Assembly (NCBI GenBank): GCA_902555695.1
Contig: CACDTV010000005.1
Coordinates: 1 to 63,751, forward strand
Direction of reading: 5' to 3'
Source of the DNA: an uncultured Alphaproteobacteria bacterium
GTDB lineage: Bacteria; Pseudomonadota; Alphaproteobacteria; HIMB59
Length of the DNA: 63,751 bases
Numbering within the stretch: position 1 is the stretch's first letter; the number at the start of each line of letters is the position of its first letter. A program made the position numbers and the translations under genes. The notes under the pieces are model-generated. The model saw only the letters and a program-made list of their open reading frames with translations. It was not told the origin of the DNA and ran no database searches. Below are positions 36,839-46,163 of the stretch, in pieces.

Positions 36839-37346
36839 ATATAAGGGGAAAAAGATACTAGTTGAGTCTAAAAGCAATTACAGACCAACCTTAACAAGAA
36901 TTAGAGAGGATATATTTAATTTATTATTACATAATAATGATCTGAATATAGACCTTAATGAGGTTATTTTATGTGATTTGTTTGCAGGAACAGGTTCAAT
37001 TGGGATAGAGGCATTGTCTAGGGGTATTAAAAAAGTAATATTTAACGATATCGAAAAAAAACATACTAGTAAAATTGAAAAGTTTCTAAAAGAAGTTAAT
37101 GCAATAAATTATGAAATAACTAATTTTGATCCTTATAAACAAAAAATAGATATTTTAAATAATTGTCACGTAATTTATATTGATCCTCCGTATGATCATG
37201 ATTTTGAAATAATTCAAAAAAAAATATTGATGAGTATTCAATCAAATATCTTAATCATATTGGAAAGTTCAAATTTAATTAATTTAGATAATTTCATATT
37301 AAAAAAACAATACAAAAATAAAAATTTATTTTTTTTCAGAACTTAA
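36819..37346 (+). CDS. rsmD: 16S rRNA m2G966 methyltransferase
   Basis: A 175-aa class I methyltransferase from the ATG at 36819, which is preceded by GGAGG at 36811-36815. MRVISGKYKGKKI is the family start, RPTLTRIREDIFNLL follows, LCDLFAGTGSIGIEALSRG is the SAM site and IYIDPPYDHDFE the N-methylase DPPY motif. It follows rluB-like with a 20-nt overlap. The stop shares TTAA with the convergent gene. Confidence 0.95.
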   Translation: MRVISGKYKGKKILVESKSNYRPTLTRIREDIFNLLLHNNDLNIDLNEVILCDLFAGTGSIGIEALSRGIKKVIFNDIEKKHTSKIEKFLKEVNAINYEITNFDPYKQKIDILNNCHVIYIDPPYDHDFEIIQKKILMSIQSNILIILESSNLINLDNFILKKQYKNKNLFFFRT

Positions 37347-37636
37347 TTAATTTTAAAATAATTAATAAATTTAATAAAAAATTTTTTAAAATATCTAAAT
37401 TCTCCAAATACAAAAGCAACACCAATTAGTACAAATTGATATAAAGGAAAAATTAATATTAATCTAATAAACCAATATAAAAATTTATTTTTAATAAAGT
37501 TTTCTATTGATACAAGTTGAAGTAATGGTTCAGATAAAATAACAGAAAGAGAACCTGCTAATCCAAAGATTATAAATATTTTTAATAAATGTAACTTAGA
37601 ATTTGCACCAAAAAAATTTATCAAATTATTTATCAA
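37343..37636 (-). CDS. Small two-helix membrane protein (DUF6787-like)
   Basis: A 97-aa protein of unknown function with two hydrophobic segments (about 19-37 and 50-75) and a closing GEFRYFKKFFIKF tail rich in Lys and Phe. The pattern of two helices ending in a G-x-FRFFKK block recalls DUF6787-type membrane proteins, from memory rather than a search. The start is TTG, 1 nt after the pgi stop; the stop shares TTAA with rsmD. Translation looks coupled to pgi. Confidence 0.65.
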   Translation of the reverse strand: MINNLINFFGANSKLHLLKIFIIFGLAGSLSVILSEPLLQLVSIENFIKNKFLYWFIRLILIFPLYQFVLIGVAFVFGEFRYFKKFFIKFINYFKIN

Positions 37637-37637
37637 T

Positions 37638-38795
37638 TTATGCTTTCGTATTTTTCTTTAAAATTTCAACAGCTGGTTGATCAAGAAAATTAATTTTTTC
37701 AAATTTAGACCTTAAATATATGTCAAAAATTAAGAAGAAGATCAGATAACAATAACTAGTAAAATCATCTTTAATTGAAAACTGTGTAACTAAAAATTTT
37801 TTTTGAATTAGGGTTTTTATAGCACCCTCCTCTAATGTACTCATTAAATTGTATCCTTTAATTAAACTGGCATTGGAAATGATTATTTTATTTTTATTTT
37901 CAATTTTAAAAAAATAAAAATGTTTATCATGCGGGCCATCAATGTAGAGTTGAAATTGACTATGCTGATCAATAGAGCCATAAGAGGATATATAATTTTT
38001 TGCTCTTTTATTTTTACCTAAACTTTCTGCAAAAATTTGCCTATACCACTCATTAATAGCATTTAACTTATCGTGATAACTAAGGCCTACAAGGATGTTT
38101 AAGTTAAATTTTTTTTCATGGGCAATAGAGTAGTTAATATACTTTGATAGTTTAGTATGATTTTTTTTAAATATTTTTTTTGCTTTATTAAATGACTTTA
38201 TGATTGAAGGTAATGAATGTCCTATCGATAAAAGTGGGAGAAGTGATGTTATTGAAAATATACTAAATCTTCCACCTATATTTGGGTCATGATCAAAACA
38301 TAGAATATTATTTTTTAGAGCAAATTTTCTCATGTAATTATTTTTATTTTCTGTAATAAAAATAAATTTTTTTATAAGGGTTGAAATTTTTTTTTGTTTG
38401 AAAATTTTTATGACTAAATTTAGAAAATATTTAGTCTCAATAGTGTTACCTGATTTCGAAATGAATATAAATTTATCATTTTTATTAATATTTAAATCAA
38501 ATAGCGTGTTTTCGATCTTAACCAATGAGGGGTTATCATAAATAAAAATATTTTTATCAAGGCTATATGGATCTAAGAATTGGCATAGTAATTTCGTACT
38601 CAATGAAGACCCTCCCATTCCAAATACGTGAGTTCTAAATTTTTTATTTTTGAATATACTTAGATCATAACTATTAAAATAATTTTTTTGTAATATTGGA
38701 TTAAACATATCTAATGAAAAGAATTCATTAATTGAATAGTTGATATTTGTTTGTTTAATAAATCTTAAGTTTTTAGAATTATTTTTTATTTTCAT
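37638..38795 (-). CDS. pgi: Glucose-6-phosphate isomerase, short form
   Basis: Interconverts glucose 6-phosphate and fructose 6-phosphate. Two SIS domains are visible: HVFGMGGSSLSTKLLCQF and FIFISKSGNTIETKYF, followed by PNIGGRFSIFS (family signature 1) and SIDQHSQFQLYIDGP in place of the longer signature 2. At 385 aa it lacks about 150 residues found in the usual 540-aa enzyme. Active-site segments remain, so a functional compact enzyme is likely. A 34-nt gap separates it from the lipoprotein gene upstream. Confidence 0.85.
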   Translation of the reverse strand: MKIKNNSKNLRFIKQTNINYSINEFFSLDMFNPILQKNYFNSYDLSIFKNKKFRTHVFGMGGSSLSTKLLCQFLDPYSLDKNIFIYDNPSLVKIENTLFDLNINKNDKFIFISKSGNTIETKYFLNLVIKIFKQKKISTLIKKFIFITENKNNYMRKFALKNNILCFDHDPNIGGRFSIFSITSLLPLLSIGHSLPSIIKSFNKAKKIFKKNHTKLSKYINYSIAHEKKFNLNILVGLSYHDKLNAINEWYRQIFAESLGKNKRAKNYISSYGSIDQHSQFQLYIDGPHDKHFYFFKIENKNKIIISNASLIKGYNLMSTLEEGAIKTLIQKKFLVTQFSIKDDFTSYCYLIFFLIFDIYLRSKFEKINFLDQPAVEILKKNTKA

Positions 38796-38829
38796 GAAAT
38801 AATTGACTCAATAATAAAAATTCTTGTAA

Positions 38830-39162
38830 CTACTTTTTTTTACCCTTAAAAAGCCTCTGGAAAAAATTTCCCTCTTCCTCTTCAGTATCGTTTTCCTCTA
38901 TTATAATCTCGTTTCCATTATCAATTTGTTCAATAATATTTGGATTTGCTTCATTGGCATTTGTCTGGTTAAGTATTGACTCTATCACTGGATTATTTGA
39001 GATTTCAGAATTCGTAGTGTTTTCATCTGCACTATTTGGCAGTGGTAAATCATTTGTTGGAGGTATAATAAGCTCTTTATTATATCCGACACCAACTTCG
39101 TTTCTTATTTCTCTTTGGCAAGATACCAAAAGCACTAATAAGACTAAAAATATACTTTTCAT
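38830..39162 (-). CDS. BamF-like (DUF3035) lipoprotein
   Basis: A 110-aa lipoprotein with signal peptide and lipobox LLVSC (Cys at about 15). After the Cys, GVGYNKELIIPPTNDLPLP resembles the DUF3035/BamF pattern in which an apolar residue pair and IPP-x(3)-LP-P follow a short linker. BamF is a fifth subunit of the alphaproteobacterial outer-membrane assembly complex and often follows lspA, as here (4-nt overlap). The rest is Asn/Glu-rich and low in complexity, ending in a basic GKKK tail. Confidence 0.7.
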   Translation of the reverse strand: MKSIFLVLLVLLVSCQREIRNEVGVGYNKELIIPPTNDLPLPNSADENTTNSEISNNPVIESILNQTNANEANPNIIEQIDNGNEIIIEENDTEEEEGNFFQRLFKGKKK

Positions 39163-39647
39163 AATTTTTTATTCAAAAACAAGATATTCATCATCAAAAT
39201 AACAAAGCCAACAGTAATACAGCTATCAGCAATATTAAAAGCTGGCCAGTGATATTTTCCTATGTATATGTCAATAAAGTCAATAACAAAACCCCTAAAT
39301 ATTCGGTCTATAAAATTGCCCAATGCACCAGACAAAATCAAAGTCAAAGTAAATTGAAAAACCTTATCTTGTGTTTTTATGAGTAAATATAAAAAATATG
39401 AAATAATTAGCAATATTACTATTGAAACTACTATTTGATTAAGAGATGGATCATTCAATAGTCCAAATGCAAAACCGTAATTTACAACAAATGTTAAATT
39501 TATAATTGGGGATAAAGACACTGACTCATAAAGATCAAAGAAATTGATAACTAAAGCCTTAGTGATTTGGTCCAAAGTAACAAGTAATAAAAATAAGAAA
39601 AATAAATTTAAGTTAAACTTATTTTTGAAAAGTTTTCCAAACATCAT
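39159..39647 (-). CDS. lspA: Lipoprotein signal peptidase
   Basis: Cleaves prolipoprotein signal peptides in the inner membrane. I use the ATG at 39647, giving 162 aa; the longer frame reaches back into ileS without family similarity. Four helices are visible. The catalytic aspartates are in GALGNFIDRIFRGFVIDFIDIY and FNIADSCITVG. It overlaps ileS by 29 nt and the BamF-like lipoprotein by 4 nt; the ileS-lspA order is common. ATG repeats at 39644, so the exact start may shift by one codon. Confidence 0.93.
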   Translation of the reverse strand: MMFGKLFKNKFNLNLFFLFLLLVTLDQITKALVINFFDLYESVSLSPIINLTFVVNYGFAFGLLNDPSLNQIVVSIVILLIISYFLYLLIKTQDKVFQFTLTLILSGALGNFIDRIFRGFVIDFIDIYIGKYHWPAFNIADSCITVGFVILMMNILFLNKKL

Positions 39648-42399
39648 CACATCGATTGCATAAATTATTTTTACTAGATGATACTTCTTGCAATACAGCC
39701 CAGCATCGCTCGCATTTTTTTCCATCAGCTAATTTTATCTCTACATATATTTCCTCATCTTCAATACTGATAGATTCCTTTGACCTATTTGAAATATCGT
39801 GTGTTTCAACATTGCTAACAATGCACATCTCAGCCAAATCTAAATCTGCAATTATTTTTTGTGTATCTTTAGATAAAAATAAAATTACTTTGGCTTGAAG
39901 GCTTGAGCCAATTAATTTTTCATTTCTTTTTAGCTCTAAGGCGGAGGTAACACTTTTTCTTACTCTTTTTAGTTCTTCAAAAACTTTTTCAAGCGAAATA
40001 TCCTTATAAATAAATTCATCATCTTTAACATTTTGTAATAAAATACTTTCTTCGTTACTATAGCTCCTAGACTTCCATGCTTCTTCACATGTAAATGAAA
40101 CTATGGGTGAAAGCCATTTTGTTAAAAACTCAAATATTATATGTAAACATGTTGAAGTTGATCTTCTTTTTATACTTTTTATATCATCACAATATAAGGA
40201 GTCCTTTCTAATATCAAAATAAAATGCTGATAGCTCAAGAGTACAGAAATTTAGTAAAGCAGTGTAAATCGCATGGTAATCATGATTTGAAACTAATTCT
40301 TTAAGTTTTTCATTAAGGCTTGAAATTCGCGTTAAGAGATACCTTTCTAATTCAGGCATTTCTTCTGGGTCAACTAAATTTTGTTTATTAAAGTTATTAA
40401 GATTTCCTAAAAGGAATCTTAGTGTGTTTCTTATTTTTCTGTAAGAGTCTATTTGGTAGTTGATAATCTGATTATCAATTTTTAAATCCTCAGAATAATC
40501 TGATGCAACAACCCAAATACGCAATATATCTGCGCCGTATTTATTGATTATTTCATCTGGGGAAATAACGTTTCCGACTGACTTAGACATTTTTCTACCT
40601 TTACCATCCACAACAAAACCATGTGATAAAATACTTTCAAAAGGTGCCTTGTCTCTTGTTCCGCAAGACTCAAGTAATGAGGAGTGAAACCAGCCTCTAT
40701 GTTGGTCTGAGCCCTCTAAATACATCGATGCTGGCCAGTGAAGATCTTCTCTAGCCTCTAACACATAAGAATGAGTTGAGCCACTATCAAACCAAACTTC
40801 AACGACATCTTTTACTTGTTCAAAATCATTTGGGTCGTATTCAGGTGATAAAAATCTTGAGGGTTCGGAATTAAACCAGGCATCGCCTCCCTCTAATTCA
40901 TAAATCTTTGCAATTTTTTCAATAATATTTTGATCGCGTAGAGGTTCACCTGTTTTTTTGTTGACAAATATTGGTAAAGGCACTCCCCAAACTCTTTGTC
41001 TCGACACGCACCAATCCGGACGGTCTCGTATCATACTCCTTAATCTTTTTTGTCCTTGTTTTGGGAAAAAATCAGTTTCATCAATAGCTTTAAGTGCTTT
41101 TGTTCTTAAATCGTTTGTGTCCATTGAGATAAACCATTGTGATGTATTTTTATATACCAAGGGGGCTTTAGATCTCCAAGAATGAGGATAGCTATGAACT
41201 AAAATACCTTGTGATATAAGGTTATTATTTTTTTTTATTTCATCACAAACATTTTGATCAACTTTAAAAATGTGTTGGCCATTAAACACAGGAATATGAT
41301 CATAATATATTCCACCTTCATTTATTGTCATGGGTAGTTCTAAATCATGTTGTTTACCCAAAATAAAATCATCCATTCCATGTACTGGACAAATATGAAC
41401 TATGCCCGTGCCTTGTTCAGTAGTAACAAAATCACCATGCAGAATAGGAACTTCAAAATTATATCCAGAGTCGTATAAAGTGTGTTTACAAAAAGTATTT
41501 GTTAATTCATGACCTTTGATGGAAAAATTAACTTTATATTCTTCAATTTTATTTTCTTTGATAAATGACTCAACCAAATCGCTAGCTATAATGACGTTTT
41601 TGTTTCCACCATTTACTTTTAAATTTAAAGATTTGTATTCAATATCGTTATGAACTGCCAGAGCTCTATTTCCTGGTATTGTCCAAGGTGTAGTTGTCCA
41701 AATAACAATAGAATGCTCTTTTAATTTATCGTTATCAGTTTTTGAAATTGGAAAACAAGCATATATTGTTGTTGATTTATGATCATGATATTCAACCTCT
41801 GCATCTGCAAGTGCTGTTTTTTCTATAACTGACCATAAAACTGGTCTGTGTCCTTTATAAATACCACCATTTTTGAGAAACTTTCCTAATTCTCTTACTA
41901 TTTGTGCCTCTGCATGAAAATGCATAGTTGTGTATGGGTTATCCCAATCGCCGATTACTCCCAATCTTTGGAATTCTTTTTTTTGAATAGATATCCACTT
42001 ATTAGCAAAATCTCTACACTGTTTTCTGAATTCAATGACAGGTACATCGTCTTTATTTTTCTTTTTAGCTCTGTATTCTTCCTCTATTTTCCATTCAATA
42101 GGTAGTCCGTGACAATCCCATCCTGGAACATAAATAGAGTTTTTATTGAGAAGTTGTTGATATTTTACAATTATATCTTTTAAAATTTTATTAAGGGCAT
42201 GACCCATATGAAGATGACCATTCGCATAAGGAGGTCCATCGTGAAGAATAAATTTTTCTTTAGAATTGGATTGTTCTCTTAATTTTTTATATATGTCATT
42301 TTTAAGCCATTCATTTAGAATTCCTGGCTCTTTTTTAGGCAAGTCAGCTTTCATAGAAAATCCAGTCTTTGGAAGAGTAATAGAGTCTTTAATTTCCAT
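39619..42399 (-). CDS. ileS: Isoleucyl-tRNA synthetase
   Basis: Class I aminoacyl-tRNA synthetase of 926 aa, full length. The HIGH-type motif is PYANGHLHMGHALNK (about 56-70), KMSKS is GRKMSKSVGN (about 600), and the CP1 editing domain contains TTTPWTIPGN and HICPVHGMDDF. A C-terminal zinc finger, CERCWAVLQEV then CNRCDDVW, marks the bacterial type sensitive to pseudomonic acid class inhibitors. It follows ribF with an 11-nt overlap. Confidence 0.98.
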   Translation of the reverse strand: MEIKDSITLPKTGFSMKADLPKKEPGILNEWLKNDIYKKLREQSNSKEKFILHDGPPYANGHLHMGHALNKILKDIIVKYQQLLNKNSIYVPGWDCHGLPIEWKIEEEYRAKKKNKDDVPVIEFRKQCRDFANKWISIQKKEFQRLGVIGDWDNPYTTMHFHAEAQIVRELGKFLKNGGIYKGHRPVLWSVIEKTALADAEVEYHDHKSTTIYACFPISKTDNDKLKEHSIVIWTTTPWTIPGNRALAVHNDIEYKSLNLKVNGGNKNVIIASDLVESFIKENKIEEYKVNFSIKGHELTNTFCKHTLYDSGYNFEVPILHGDFVTTEQGTGIVHICPVHGMDDFILGKQHDLELPMTINEGGIYYDHIPVFNGQHIFKVDQNVCDEIKKNNNLISQGILVHSYPHSWRSKAPLVYKNTSQWFISMDTNDLRTKALKAIDETDFFPKQGQKRLRSMIRDRPDWCVSRQRVWGVPLPIFVNKKTGEPLRDQNIIEKIAKIYELEGGDAWFNSEPSRFLSPEYDPNDFEQVKDVVEVWFDSGSTHSYVLEAREDLHWPASMYLEGSDQHRGWFHSSLLESCGTRDKAPFESILSHGFVVDGKGRKMSKSVGNVISPDEIINKYGADILRIWVVASDYSEDLKIDNQIINYQIDSYRKIRNTLRFLLGNLNNFNKQNLVDPEEMPELERYLLTRISSLNEKLKELVSNHDYHAIYTALLNFCTLELSAFYFDIRKDSLYCDDIKSIKRRSTSTCLHIIFEFLTKWLSPIVSFTCEEAWKSRSYSNEESILLQNVKDDEFIYKDISLEKVFEELKRVRKSVTSALELKRNEKLIGSSLQAKVILFLSKDTQKIIADLDLAEMCIVSNVETHDISNRSKESISIEDEEIYVEIKLADGKKCERCWAVLQEVSSSKNNLCNRCDDVWKTFQK

Positions 42400-43324
42400 A
42401 ATTTAATATTTTTTTTGCTTCAGCGATATCTAAATTGATTTGATTTAATAATTCTTTTATACCATTAAATTTTTTCTCTTGTCTAATCTGTTTATAAAAA
42501 AATAATTCTATATTCTTATCATAAATATTATTGTCAAAATCAAACAAATAAACCTCAACAATTGGCTTTTCTTTATTAAAGGTTGGTCTTATACCAAAAT
42601 TAACAATACCAAAATAAGTATTTCCATCAATCGTGGTCTCTACTGCATAGACACCATATGGAATAATAATTGTATTGAGAGGGTACTCAATATTGGCTGT
42701 GGGAATACCAATTGAACGACCTCTCTGATCACCTTTAATAACTTTACCAGAAATACTAAATTTTCTTTTTAAATCTTTATTTGCTAATTCAATATTTCCT
42801 AAATTAAGATTTTCTCTTATTTTACTTGAAGAAATTTTGTTATTATTTTGCTCATCAAAAATGAGATCAATTTCGTTAAGTTGAATATTATTTTTCTCAC
42901 AAAATATTCTTAAGGTTTCTATGTTTCCTTTTCTTTGATTCCCGTACTGGAAGTCTCTTCCTATTAAAATTTTTTTGGTATTAAGTTTTCCTAATAAAAT
43001 TTTATCTTCGAATTCTAGATGATTTAGTTGAGTAAATTTTTTATTAAAATGTAAGTCAATTAAATAGTCTAAACCTAAGCTATCTAAAATCTCTTTTTTT
43101 TTTAATTGAGAATTAATCATAAAATTATTTTGTTTTTTAAAATAAATTTTTGGATGCGGTGTGAATGATAAAATAGCAGATTTAGATTTTGATATTTTAG
43201 TTTTTTGTATTAAGTTTTTAATTATCTCTCTATGGCCTTTGTGAATACCATCAAAGTTACCTATTGTTAAACACAGCTTTTCATCGATATTAATTTCTTC
43301 AAAACTACTATTGATATATTTCAT
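42389..43324 (-). CDS. ribF: Bifunctional riboflavin kinase/FAD synthetase
   Basis: Makes FMN and FAD from riboflavin. The N-terminal adenylyltransferase has TIGNFDGIHKGHREII (HxGH), SFTPHPKIYF, and LIGRDFQYGNQRKG; SSSKIRENL follows. The C-terminal kinase has GDQRGRSIGIPTANIEYP and GIVNFGIRPTF, with EVYLFDFD. 311 aa is normal. It is 8 nt downstream of the flavin reductase gene, a sensible pairing, and overlaps ileS. Confidence 0.96.
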   Translation of the reverse strand: MKYINSSFEEINIDEKLCLTIGNFDGIHKGHREIIKNLIQKTKISKSKSAILSFTPHPKIYFKKQNNFMINSQLKKKEILDSLGLDYLIDLHFNKKFTQLNHLEFEDKILLGKLNTKKILIGRDFQYGNQRKGNIETLRIFCEKNNIQLNEIDLIFDEQNNNKISSSKIRENLNLGNIELANKDLKRKFSISGKVIKGDQRGRSIGIPTANIEYPLNTIIIPYGVYAVETTIDGNTYFGIVNFGIRPTFNKEKPIVEVYLFDFDNNIYDKNIELFFYKQIRQEKKFNGIKELLNQINLDIAEAKKILNYGN

Positions 43325-43332
43325 AGAAAGAA

Positions 43333-43803
43333 TTAAACGGTGTGATATTTGCTCTTATAATATATAAGGGGTTTTTTGGTGTTATATTTTATACAGTTTG
43401 TTATTAAACATATGATTATTGTATGATCGCCTGATATGACTTTTTTTTCAACTTTTGCTTCTAATAGTCCCAAAGACTCCGGAAAGAAAGGAACCTTATT
43501 ATTCGCAATTTTATATTTTGTATTCACCCACCTCTGCTCTAATGATCCAGCAAATTTATTAGATAGATTAAGTTGAGATTTAGCTAAAAAATTTACATTT
43601 AAAGGACTATTTAATTTAAAACTTTTTAAATTTAAATTTTCATTTCCGAGACAAAATAAAAACTTTGGAGGGACAAGAGAAAGGCTTGAGAAAGAGTTGA
43701 CTGTACAACCAAAAAATTGTTTTCTGTTTGTTCCATTTGTTACAATCGTAATACCTGTGGAAAATAATGAGAAAACGGCCGTTAAATTTTTAATATTTTT
43801 CAT
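43333..43803 (-). CDS. Flavin reductase-like FMN-binding protein
   Basis: A 156-aa split-barrel flavoprotein like the reductase component of two-component monooxygenases. LFSTGITIVTNGTNRKQFFGCTVNSFSSLSLVPP is the FMN-binding region (residues about 11-44), followed by FLFCLG, LNVNFLAKSQ and a Phe/Leu-rich end with GDHTIIIC. I start at the ATG at 43803; the frame stays open upstream but that part is the tRNA-Leu gene. Its partner oxygenase is not in the window. The leader between the tRNA CCA end and the ATG is 15 nt. Confidence 0.85.
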   Translation of the reverse strand: MKNIKNLTAVFSLFSTGITIVTNGTNRKQFFGCTVNSFSSLSLVPPKFLFCLGNENLNLKSFKLNSPLNVNFLAKSQLNLSNKFAGSLEQRWVNTKYKIANNKVPFFPESLGLLEAKVEKKVISGDHTIIICLITNCIKYNTKKPLIYYKSKYHTV

Positions 43804-43818
43804 AGTTTTATTTGTTGT

Positions 43819-43904
43819 TGGTAGCGCTGGAGAGACTCGAACTCTCACGAGGTTGCCCTCACCGGATTTTGAATCCGGCGCGTCTACCATTCCGCCACAA
43901 CGCC
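43819..43904 (-). tRNA. tRNA-Leu (anticodon CAA), CCA encoded
   Basis: The reverse complement folds as a class II tRNA with a long variable arm. The acceptor GGCGTTG pairs with CAGCGCT (G-U at the end pair and at pair 5), the anticodon stem CCGGA/TCCGG encloses TTCAAAA with anticodon CAA, the variable arm is GAGGGCAACCTC, and the T arm is GAGAG-TTCGAGT-CTCTC. Discriminator A and CCA are encoded, ending at 43819. It reads UUG codons. It leads a minus-strand run with the flavin reductase gene. Confidence 0.95.
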
Positions 43905-44001
43905 TTAAAATAATCTTATTTACTTATATTATTAAGACAAATTAGGCAAATTGATAACTAATTGTGTATTTATTTAAATTTAAGAATAATATCTCGATAC
44001 T

Positions 44002-44598
44002 TTGGAATACATTTACTTTATGGCGCCCATACTCACTTTTGCAATGACTGCTGCCATTACACCGGGACCTAATAATATAATTCTTTCAACAAACGCTGTT
44101 AATTATGGTTTTAAAGCAACAATTCCACTTATGTTAGGTGTCTTTTTTGGATTTTTATCGGTTTTAACTCTTTGCTTATTAGGAATAGGAGAGATTTATG
44201 AAAACTATCCAAATTTTAAGAATTTTATAAAAATTGTAGCCACGATCTTCTTAACTTATCTGGCTTATAAAATTTTTATTTCAACTGAATTTTCAGACAA
44301 TAATAATAAAAGAAGATTTACATTTAGAGATATTTATTTTTTTCAATTAATAAATCCTAAAGCTGTAAGTGTTTCCATGTCTAGTTCTGCAATTTTTATA
44401 CAAAATAAATTCTCATATTTAGAGGAATTTATTTTAATCTTTATTTGTTTTATAATTTCAACATCAACTAGTGCTGTAGTTTGGGCTGCTATTGGACACT
44501 CATTTAGAAAATATCTTAATAATAAAAGAAAAATTATTTATTTTAATAGAGTCATGGCTCTATTGTTACTAGGCTGTGTTTTTTATATAATTTTATGA
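44002..44598 (+). CDS. LysE/RhtB-family exporter
   Basis: A 198-aa inner-membrane exporter of amino acids or related metabolites with about six helices. The family motif ITPGPNNIILSTNAVNYG is near the N terminus, and FFQLINPKAVSVSMSS (NPK) is the second conserved block. Substrate is unknown. The start is TTG at 44002, or ATG at 44020, which would shorten helix 1. It overlaps the next permease gene by 4 nt. Confidence 0.87.
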   Translation: MEYIYFMAPILTFAMTAAITPGPNNIILSTNAVNYGFKATIPLMLGVFFGFLSVLTLCLLGIGEIYENYPNFKNFIKIVATIFLTYLAYKIFISTEFSDNNNKRRFTFRDIYFFQLINPKAVSVSMSSSAIFIQNKFSYLEEFILIFICFIISTSTSAVVWAAIGHSFRKYLNNKRKIIYFNRVMALLLLGCVFYIIL

Positions 44599-46163
44599 CA
44601 GTAAATTTATTTAAATTATTATTCTTTTTATTAATTAGCTTTTTACTACTTACCCCTATAGCCTTAGTTATAACAAATGGTTTGAGTGCAATTTTTTTAA
44701 CCAATGAGCTTTACATTAATAGATATTTAATTGGTTCTACTAAACTCATAGTAATGGTAAGTATTTTTACAACAATCATCAGTGTGCCATTGGCATGGAT
44801 AAATACAATGACCGAATTTTGGGGGCGAAAATTTCTACAAATATTTGCAATACTGCCCTTAGCTGTTCCAGCCTATATTTCGGCATATACTTATGCCGAA
44901 ATTTTGGAGCCAGGTGGTTTTATTACTCTCAAATTTTTGTTTTATGATGGTTTCTCAATAAGAAATAGTATTGTGGCTTCGCTAATAATCTCTTTATCTT
45001 TTTATCCATATGTTTATATCCTAACTAGGATTGCAATCATAAATTTCTCAACAAGATATATAGAGGCTGCAAAAACTCTTGGTAAAAATCCCTATCAATG
45101 TTTTTTTAAAATTGGTTTACCCATGGCCCTACCTGGAATAGCTGCGGGACTAGCATTAGTTTTGATGGAAACAGTAAATGATTTTGGTGTTGCAGATTTT
45201 TTTGGTTTACAAACACTTTCAGTTGGAGTTTTTCATTATATAGCAATATTAAACGACTTACCTTTAGCTTTCCTATTGGCCTTAATTATTATTTTAGTAA
45301 TGGGTTTGTTATATTTTTTTGAACAAAAATTAAGAGGTAAAAGGAAATTCAATAATAATACGTATGAAAATATTCAGTGGTCAAAATATAAATTAGGAAA
45401 GTTCATTGGAATAATTGCATTAATCTTAGGAGTCTTACCTATTTTATTTGGCTTTATTCTGCCTCTTTTTTTTGTAATTTATACATTTTTTAATAATTTA
45501 AATTTTATCGATTTTAATGACTATTTTACCTCACTATATAATTCAATCATGCTTGGAGTTATTGCTGGAATTGGATGTGCTATAATCTCGGTATTTATTA
45601 GTTTTTACTCAAGATACACTAGTAAAAATCACATTATTTATTATAAAAAAATAATAAACATTGGGTATGCAATACCAGGTGTAGTAATAGCTTTAGGAGT
45701 GCTTTTCTTTTTATTTTATTTTGATCGATTAACAACATTATCTTTATCTACCACTTTATTAGGCTTGTCCTTAGCTCTGATAATTAGATTAATTGCTTTA
45801 TCAAATAATTCTTTAGACTCAGGGATGGAAAAGATTGGAAAATCAATTGATGATGCCTCAAGATTAATTGGAAGAAAATCGTCAACGACATATTTTCGAA
45901 TAATTTTACCTCAGGTAAAGTTGAGTATATTAGCAGGATTTTTTTTAGTATTTGTCGATACTGTAAAAGAGTTACCGATTACTTTACTACTTAGACCTTT
46001 TAATTTTGACACACTTGCTACTAGCCTTTACGAATATTCATCAAATGAAATGTTTGAGTACGGAAGTTTGCATGCTTTAACAATAATTTGTTTTCTTTCT
46101 ATCGTAATTTATTTGTTCGATAACGTGCTAGAAAAAAGAATGTTGTCAAAGACGAAAAAATAA
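44595..46163 (+). CDS. ABC permease, Fe3+ (FbpB/SfuB) type, two fused modules
   Basis: A 522-aa inner-membrane permease with about twelve helices in two homologous halves. Each has the EAA loop that contacts the ATPase: AAKTLGKNPYQCFFKIGLPMA and ASRLIGRKSSTTYFRIILP. This fused design is typical of ferric iron permeases FbpB and relatives; thiamine or phosphonate permeases are alternatives. No binding protein or ATPase gene is adjacent, so the rest of the system is elsewhere. It abuts the convergent mntR gene with no intervening base. Confidence 0.85.
   Translation: MTVNLFKLLFFLLISFLLLTPIALVITNGLSAIFLTNELYINRYLIGSTKLIVMVSIFTTIISVPLAWINTMTEFWGRKFLQIFAILPLAVPAYISAYTYAEILEPGGFITLKFLFYDGFSIRNSIVASLIISLSFYPYVYILTRIAIINFSTRYIEAAKTLGKNPYQCFFKIGLPMALPGIAAGLALVLMETVNDFGVADFFGLQTLSVGVFHYIAILNDLPLAFLLALIIILVMGLLYFFEQKLRGKRKFNNNTYENIQWSKYKLGKFIGIIALILGVLPILFGFILPLFFVIYTFFNNLNFIDFNDYFTSLYNSIMLGVIAGIGCAIISVFISFYSRYTSKNHIIYYKKIINIGYAIPGVVIALGVLFFLFYFDRLTTLSLSTTLLGLSLALIIRLIALSNNSLDSGMEKIGKSIDDASRLIGRKSSTTYFRIILPQVKLSILAGFFLVFVDTVKELPITLLLRPFNFDTLATSLYEYSSNEMFEYGSLHALTIICFLSIVIYLFDNVLEKRMLSKTKK

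Noticed and set aside
39648..39725. Longer N terminus for lspA.
   Set aside because: It lies wholly inside the ileS zinc-finger region and does not resemble signal peptidase II.
43804..43890. Extension of the flavin reductase frame to 43890.
   Set aside because: The added 29 codons are the tRNA-Leu gene read as protein.
43697..43945. Plus-strand ORF of 82 codons opposite flavin reductase and tRNA-Leu.
   Set aside because: It is the antisense of a tRNA and of a conserved gene, with no motif of its own.
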